Of a stretch of DNA of 64,000 bases, positions 59,218 through 64,000 are shown in pieces. The DNA lies in the NCBI GenBank assembly GCA_963733845.1, contig CAVTEM010000005.1, positions 62,001 to 126,000 of the forward strand, read 5' to 3'. The DNA is from DATFQE01 sp963733845 (GTDB taxonomy: Bacteria; Actinomycetota; Thermoleophilia; Gaiellales; Gaiellaceae). The translations under genes were made by a program, and so were the position numbers. Numbering within the stretch: position 1 is the first letter of the stretch; every line of letters starts with the position of its first letter. The notes below the pieces were generated by a model. That model had not been told where the DNA came from and did no database searches. It saw nothing but the letters and a program-made list of their open reading frames with translations.

Positions 59218-59832
59218 CTATTTGTTAAGGATGAAACCGGCGTAGAGCAGCGCGGCCGCGGCCGCGATCGAGGCCGCAGTCTGCGCCTCGCCGACGCCCA
59301 GGAGGGTGCTGCCGACGGCCGCCACGGCGACTCCGGCCAGGATCAGGGCGTTGCCCACGGGCCGGCGTCTGATCGTCCTCAATGCGACGGCGACCACGGC
59401 CAGGGTCCCCACCGTGTTCCCGACGATTGCGAGCACGCGGGCGGGGAAGAGATCCAGGAGCTCGGAGGCATCCGGGATCTCGGAGCCCGAGACCGGCAGG
59501 CGCAACGGCTCGGCGAGCGCCACACCTGCGGCTAGCCCGCAGTAGACGAGCGCGATCGGAAGCGCCCAGCGGGCGCCGACGAGCAGCAGCGAGCCGAGCC
59601 CGAGCAGGGGCGCGGTGAGCAGCGCGCCGCAGAGGTAGTAGACGCGGAACGATTCGTCGCTCCAGCCGTACGCGGCGCCCCAGGCCAGCGCGGCGGAGGC
59701 TGCGGCGTACGCGGCGAGCGAGGCCGCCCATGCGGCCAGCTCGGGGCGCCTGCGCGCCCGCCAGCGGCCCACGAGCCCGCCCGCCAGCCGGAGCGCCAGG
59801 AGCGCCGCCGCGAACGCGAGCAGGGCCTCCAC
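59218..59832 (-). CDS. Multi-pass membrane protein, unknown
   Basis: A 204-residue protein with about seven helices (ALLAFAAALLALRLAGGLVG; AAWAASLAAYAAASAALAWG; LLTAPLLGLGSLLLVGARWA; LVYCGLAAGVALAEPL; VLAIVGNTVGTLAVVAVAL; ALILAGVAVAAVGSTLLGV; SIAAAAALLYAGFILNK). The motif RVYYLCGALLTAP is likely conserved. GTG 59832 lies 51 bases from the divergent aminotransferase start. Similar proteins occur in actinobacteria; function unknown. Confidence 0.65.
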   Translation of the reverse strand: MEALLAFAAALLALRLAGGLVGRWRARRRPELAAWAASLAAYAAASAALAWGAAYGWSDESFRVYYLCGALLTAPLLGLGSLLLVGARWALPIALVYCGLAAGVALAEPLRLPVSGSEIPDASELLDLFPARVLAIVGNTVGTLAVVAVALRTIRRRPVGNALILAGVAVAAVGSTLLGVGEAQTAASIAAAAALLYAGFILNK

Positions 59833-59882
59833 GGCGCGGGACGCCTAGACGGCTGCCGGAGAGCTTCGCTAGGGTCAGAGCG

Positions 59883-61016
59883 ATGAAGCGGCACCTGTTC
59901 ACTCCCGGGCCGACGCCCGTGCCGCCCCAGGTGCTCGCGGCGATGGCCGAGCCGATCGTCCATCACCGCAGCCCGGACTACCGCCCGATCTTCCGCAGCT
60001 GCCTGGACCGTCTGACCGAGGTCTTCCGGACGGCCCGCGAGCCGTTGCTGTTCACGGCCTCGGGCACCGGCGCGATGGAGTCCGCGGTCGCGAACCTCAC
60101 CGGCCCGGGCGAGCGCGTCGTGGTCGTCTCGGCCGGGAACTTCGGCCAGCGCTGGGTCGAGATCGCGCGTGCGTTCGCGTGCGACGTGGACGTCGTCGAG
60201 TACGAGTGGGGCGAGATCCCCGCCGCCGACGACCTGTCCGCGCGGCTGCGCGAGCTCGGCGGCGCCAGGGCCGTGCTGATGACGCAGTCCGAGACGTCGA
60301 CCGGCGTGGTCGCCGACGTGCGCGCGCTGGCCGCCGCGGCGCGCGAGGCGGGTGCGCTCTCGGTGGTCGACGCGATCTCCAGCCTCGGCGCGGTCCCGCT
60401 GGAGACGGACGAGTGGGGAATCGACGTCGTCGTCTCCGGGTCGCAGAAGGCTCTGATGACCCCGCCCGGCCTGGCGTTCGCGTCGGTCTCGCACGCAGCC
60501 GAGGGCGGGCAGGCGCGCGGCTACTACTTCGACTGGGAGCGCAACCGCAAGGCGCAGGACAAGCTCGACGCCGCCTTCACGCCTGCGGTCTCGCTCGTGG
60601 TCGCGCTCGACGTCGCACTCGGGCTGCTGCTGGAGAACGGGCTCGAGGCCGCCTTCGATCGACACGTCCGGCTCGGCCGGGCCTGCCGCGAGGGCGCGAA
60701 GGCGATGGGGCTCGAGCTGTTCTCGCCCGACGACGACAGCTCCGCCGTCGTCACCGCCGTGAGGATGCCCGACGGGGTGGACGCCGGCGACGTCGTGCTC
60801 AGCCTCCGCGACCGGTTCGGGATCACGCTCGCCGGCGGCCAGGGCCCGATCAAGGGCAAGGTCGTGCGCATCGGCCACATCGGCTGGTTCGACGTGTTCG
60901 ACATCGCCACCGCGCTGGCCGGCCTGGAGCTGGCCCTGAGCGAGGCAGGCGCCGACATCGAGCGCGGCGTCGCCGTCAGCAGGGCGCTCGAGACGTACGA
61001 ACGCACGGCAGTGTGA
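59883..61016 (+). CDS. Class V aminotransferase (alanine-glyoxylate/SerC-like)
   Basis: PLP enzyme of 377 residues. LFTPGPTPVPPQVLAAMAEP, ASGTGAMESAVANL (phosphate cup), SVVDAISSLGAVPL and SGSQKALMTPPGLAF with the PLP-binding Lys at about residue 190. It belongs to the small-subunit, alanine-glyoxylate/serine-glyoxylate type. GTGTGA overlap with serA strongly suggests it is the phosphoserine (or serine) aminotransferase of the pathway, an assignment made from context. ATG 59883. Confidence 0.87.
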   Translation: MKRHLFTPGPTPVPPQVLAAMAEPIVHHRSPDYRPIFRSCLDRLTEVFRTAREPLLFTASGTGAMESAVANLTGPGERVVVVSAGNFGQRWVEIARAFACDVDVVEYEWGEIPAADDLSARLRELGGARAVLMTQSETSTGVVADVRALAAAAREAGALSVVDAISSLGAVPLETDEWGIDVVVSGSQKALMTPPGLAFASVSHAAEGGQARGYYFDWERNRKAQDKLDAAFTPAVSLVVALDVALGLLLENGLEAAFDRHVRLGRACREGAKAMGLELFSPDDDSSAVVTAVRMPDGVDAGDVVLSLRDRFGITLAGGQGPIKGKVVRIGHIGWFDVFDIATALAGLELALSEAGADIERGVAVSRALETYERTAV

Positions 61017-62583
61017 AAGTCCTCGTCCGGGAAGCCATCGCCGATGCGGGCGTCGCGCTGCTGCAGGAGCGCTTCGACGTCGACGTCGACTACGACGGCG
61101 ACCTCGCCGAGCAAGATCGCCGACTACGACGCGATCGTCGTCCGCTCCAAGACCAAGCTCACGGCCGACCTGATCGAGAAGGCCGAGCGCCTGCGCGTGA
61201 TCGGCCGGGCGGGCGTCGGGGTCGACAACGTCGACGTCGAGGCCGCCACGCGCCGCGGGATCGTCGTCGCAAACGCGCCCGAGTCGACCGTCGTCTCCGC
61301 CGCCGAGCACACGATCGGCCTGCTGCTCGCGCTCTCGCGGAACATCCCGCAGGCCCACGCCTCGCTGAAGCAGGGGCGCTGGGAGCGGGCGGCTTACGCC
61401 GGCCTCGAGGTGGCGGACAAGACACTCGGCGTGCTCGGCTTCGGCCGGATCGGCCAGCAGGTCGCTCGGCGCGCGCTCGGGCTGGCGATGCGCGTCGTCG
61501 CGTACGACCCGTTCGTCGCGCCCGAGCGCTTCCGGGAGCTCGGCGTCGAGCGGGCCGAGTCCGTCGAGGCCGTGTACGCCGCGGCGGACTTCCTCACGCT
61601 GCACCAGCCGCTGACCTCCCAGACCCGGGGCGGGATCGACGCGGGCGCCTTCGCGGCGATGCGCGACGGTGTGCGGCTCGTCAACGCCGCACGCGGGGAG
61701 CTCGTCGACGAGGAGGCGCTGTTGGAGGCGCTGCGCTCGGGCAAGGTCGCCGGCGCGGCGCTCGACGTCTTCTCGGCGGAGCCGTACTCGGGGCCGCTGC
61801 TCGAGCTGGACAACGTCGTCGTGACGCCGCACCTCGCCGCCTCGACCGAGGAGGCACAGGACCGCGCGGGCGTGATCGTCGCGGAACAGGTCGCCGCCGC
61901 GCTCGAGGGCGCGCTGGTCACGAACGCGATCAACATCCCGGTGATCGGCGCGGACGACCTCGAGGTGCTCGGGCCGTTCATCCCGCTCGCGGCCACGCTC
62001 GCGCGCCTGGCGATGGAGCTGGCGGAGGAGCGGCCGGCCCGGATCGGCCTGACCTACTACGGGACCCTGGCGGACTACGACACGAGACTTCTGACGGTGG
62101 CCGCGCTGAACGGCGCCTTCCAGGGCCGGGTCGAGCAGCCGGTGAACTACGTGAACGCACCGGTCGTGGCGTCCGAGCTCGGCGTCGAGGTCGGCGAGGA
62201 GCGCCGCCGCGATTCGCGGGACTTCACCAACCTGGTGCGCGTGGACGTCACGGGCGCCGGCGAGGACGTGCGCGTGGCCGGGACGACGATCGGCCAGGAG
62301 AACCGCCGCTGGCTCGTGAACGCGCTCGGCTTCGAGCTCGAGGTCGAGCTCGCTCCCCTGATGGTCTTCTTCCTCTACGACGACGTCCCGGGCGTGATCG
62401 GGCGCGTGGGCACGCTCTTCGGCGACGCCGGGCGTGAACATCGCCAACATGGCCGTCTCGCGCACGAACAAGGGCGACAAGGCTCTGATGGCGCTCTCGG
62501 TCGACGACGTCCCCCCGCCCGAGCTGGTCGAGCGCTTCCGCTCCGAGGGATTCGACGACGCCCGCTTCGTCCGACTCGGCTAG
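61013..62583 (+). CDS. serA: D-3-phosphoglycerate dehydrogenase (frameshifted twice)
   Basis: First enzyme of serine synthesis, about 523 residues. NAD domain LGFGRIGQQVARRALGL, NAARGELVDEEALLEALRSG, catalytic LHQPL and TPHLAASTEEAQDR (His), then an intermediate domain and a C-terminal ACT domain (VIGRVGTLFGDAG, VNIANMAVSRTNKG). One extra C near 61110 and one extra G near 62430 break the frame; each fix restores the text. GTG 61013 overlaps the aminotransferase. Ends TAG 62581. Confidence 0.95.
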
Positions 62584-62626
62584 CAGCGGCCGCGGCGAGG
62601 CCTGGGTCGCAGCGCAGTTCGCGCTG

Positions 62627-63040
62627 ATGGCGGTCGTCGTCGGGCTCGGTTTCGTGCCTCCGGGTTGGCCGGAGTCGGTCGACCGCCCGCTCGACTGGGC
62701 CGGAGCGGCGCTCGCGATCGTGGGCGCCAATGCGATCTACCTCTCTGCGCGCGCGCTCGGCAAGTCGCTGACCCCCTTTCCGCGTCCGAGCGGGCGCGGC
62801 GAGCTGGTCACCGACGGCCCGTACCGGTACGCGCGCCACCCGATCTACGGCGGCGGGATCCTCTTCTTCAGCGGCTGGGCGCTCTTCTCGTCGCCGGCTG
62901 CCCTCGTGGGCGTCCTGGCGCTCGCAGTGTTGTGGGACCGCAAGGCGGCGCTCGAGGAGCGGCTCCTCGCCGAGCGCTATCCCGCCTACGCGGAGTACAC
63001 GCGGCAGGTGCGGTGGCGGCTTCTACCATTCCTTCGCTGA
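62627..63040 (+). CDS. Isoprenylcysteine/phospholipid methyltransferase-like membrane protein
   Basis: ICMT/PEMT-type integral membrane methyltransferase of 137 residues. The SAM-binding tail reads DGPYRYARHPIYGGGILFFS, then LEERLLAERYPAYAEYTRQV. Four helices. ATG 62627 is the first standard start, but the first helix appears to begin earlier (AWVAAQFALM), so the start may be upstream and non-standard. It overlaps the deacylase gene by one base. The substrate is unknown. Confidence 0.72.
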   Translation: MAVVVGLGFVPPGWPESVDRPLDWAGAALAIVGANAIYLSARALGKSLTPFPRPSGRGELVTDGPYRYARHPIYGGGILFFSGWALFSSPAALVGVLALAVLWDRKAALEERLLAERYPAYAEYTRQVRWRLLPFLR

Positions 63041-63534
63041 TGACTTGGCCCGAGCCCGTCGAGCGCGTGGCGACCTATCTCCGCTCGGCGGGGACGGAGG
63101 CGCTGATCGAGGAGTTCTCCGCGGGCACGCCGACGGCCGCCGACGCGGCGAAGGCTGTCGGCTGCGAGCTGAGGCAGATCGTCAAGTCGCTCCTGTTCGT
63201 TTGCGGATCGAGCAATGTGCTCGTGATGGTTCCGGGCGACCGGCGCGCGGACCCGGCGAAGATCGCCCGGGCGGCCGGGACCGAGAAGGCGCGGGTCGCG
63301 GGAGCAGACCTCGTGCTCGACGCAACCGGCTTCGAGCCGGGTGCTGTCGCGCCGTTCCCGCTGCGCCGGGTCGACCGGGTCTTCGTGGACCGCAGCCTGC
63401 TCGCGCTCGACCGCGTGTGGATCGGAGCGGGCTCGACGCGGCACATGGCGACGCTGTCGCCCGCGGATCTCGTGCGGCTCTCACGGGCAGAAACCCTCGA
63501 TGCGGTGGAAGACCCCGACCGCACCCGTGGTTAA
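63040..63534 (+). CDS. YbaK/ProX-type aminoacyl-tRNA deacylase
   Basis: A 164-residue editing-domain protein. VERVATYLRSAGTEALIEEF, DAAKAVGCELRQIVKSLLFV with the conserved Lys of the active site, and WIGAGSTRHMATLSPADL, all in the YbaK/ProRS-INS fold. It removes mischarged amino acids from tRNA. ATG 63040 shares its A with the methyltransferase stop. Confidence 0.87.
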   Translation: MTWPEPVERVATYLRSAGTEALIEEFSAGTPTAADAAKAVGCELRQIVKSLLFVCGSSNVLVMVPGDRRADPAKIARAAGTEKARVAGADLVLDATGFEPGAVAPFPLRRVDRVFVDRSLLALDRVWIGAGSTRHMATLSPADLVRLSRAETLDAVEDPDRTRG

Positions 63535-63567
63535 CATCAGAGGGTCGGCGGCTACAAGGAGTTGAGC

Positions 63568-64000
63568 ATGAGGGAGACCGAGAAGATCTGGATGAACGGC
63601 GAGCTCGTGGACTGGGGCGACGCTCGTATCCACGTCGGCTCGCACGGCTTGCATTACGGCACCGGCGTCTTCGAGGGCATCCGTTGCTACGAGACCCCGA
63701 AAGGGCCGGCGGTGTTCCGATTGACCGACCATCTGCAGCGCCTGCACAACTCGGCACGGCTGCTCTACATGGAGATCCCGTACTCGGTCGCGGAGCTGCG
63801 CGAGGCCTCGCTCGGCCTGATCGGCCACAACGGCCTGCCCGAGTGCTACCTGCGCCCGATCGTCTTCTACGGCTACGGCGAGCTCGGTGTCTCGACGGCC
63901 GGCAACCCGATCGAGACGGTGATCATGAGCTGGCCGTGGGGCACGTACCTCGGCGACGAGGGGATGAAGAACGGCATCCGCTGCAAGATCTCGTCCTGGA
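63568..64000 (+). CDS. ilvE: Branched-chain amino acid aminotransferase, N-terminal part
   Basis: PLP fold type IV aminotransferase cut by the window end (144 residues present). ATG 63568 has AAGGAG eight bases upstream. KIWMNGELVDWGDARIHVGS, LHYGTGVFEGIRCYETPKGP, FRLTDHLQRLHNSARLL and YLRPIVFYGYGELGV are characteristic IlvE text. It makes valine, leucine and isoleucine from keto acids. The PLP Lys lies beyond the end. Confidence 0.93.
   Translation, partial: MRETEKIWMNGELVDWGDARIHVGSHGLHYGTGVFEGIRCYETPKGPAVFRLTDHLQRLHNSARLLYMEIPYSVAELREASLGLIGHNGLPECYLRPIVFYGYGELGVSTAGNPIETVIMSWPWGTYLGDEGMKNGIRCKISSW

Overview
The window is GC-rich (by eye around 70%) bacterial chromosome with tightly packed genes. 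GTG, TTG and probable CTG starts are frequent, and many neighbouring genes overlap by 1-4 bases. Gene content (CUT1 sugar transporters with ROK control, the GlgE alpha-glucan route, a separate GatCAB operon, cold-shock genes beside infA, an Rpf/transglycosylase-like lysozyme fold) fits Actinomycetota. I suspect a deep lineage such as Thermoleophilia, but that assignment is an inference from style and content, not from a marker tree. No rRNA, tRNA, CRISPR array, prophage or conventional IS was seen.

Layout. 1-9.3 kb: a sugar-use operon. A truncated PfkB kinase and a divergent ROK regulator flank a CUT1 ABC transporter (binding protein, two permeases, MsmK-type ATPase), a GH4 glycosidase, a BadF-type sugar kinase and an alanine-racemase-fold enzyme. 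9.3-20.6 kb: mixed accessory genes: DUF6325, FtsX-type permease, two MFS/hydrolase genes, a GH13 alpha-glucosidase, an FAD oxidase, a second hydrolase and a flavin monooxygenase. The 5' end of the monooxygenase gene lies in a 172-base segment bounded by 22-base inverted repeats. 20.5-29 kb: malQ, then glgE-treS-pep2-glgB, the trehalose-to-glucan (GlgE) pathway. 29-35 kb: membrane and secreted proteins, an AraC regulator and a membrane-anchored phosphoesterase. 35.2-41.9 kb: a lipid/sterol-like cluster: alpha/beta hydrolase, acetoacetate-decarboxylase-like protein, three small membrane proteins, patatin, and a cholesterol-oxidase-like GMC enzyme. 42-47.6 kb: treZ-glgX-treY, the glucan-to-trehalose route. 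47.7-59.8 kb: secreted and housekeeping genes, including HMG-CoA reductase, folD, two csp genes, gatCA-gatB and infA. 59.9-64 kb: a class V aminotransferase, serA, a methyltransferase, a YbaK-type deacylase and the start of ilvE.

How the genes fit together. The two glucan clusters form a loop. TreS, Pep2, GlgE and GlgB turn trehalose into branched glucan. GlgX, TreY and TreZ trim glucan and release trehalose. MalQ and the GH13 alpha-glucosidase handle short maltodextrins, and the first operon imports a related glycoside. The 35-42 kb cluster has the parts to hydrolyse an ester and oxidise an alcohol such as a sterol, and is the best candidate here for an uncharacterised pathway.

Sequence quality. 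At least fourteen otherwise intact genes change reading frame, mostly by one extra G or C beside a short homopolymer. I read these as assembly or read errors, and coordinates below span the whole gene across each break. The patatin gene, with about six breaks, may be a genuine pseudogene.
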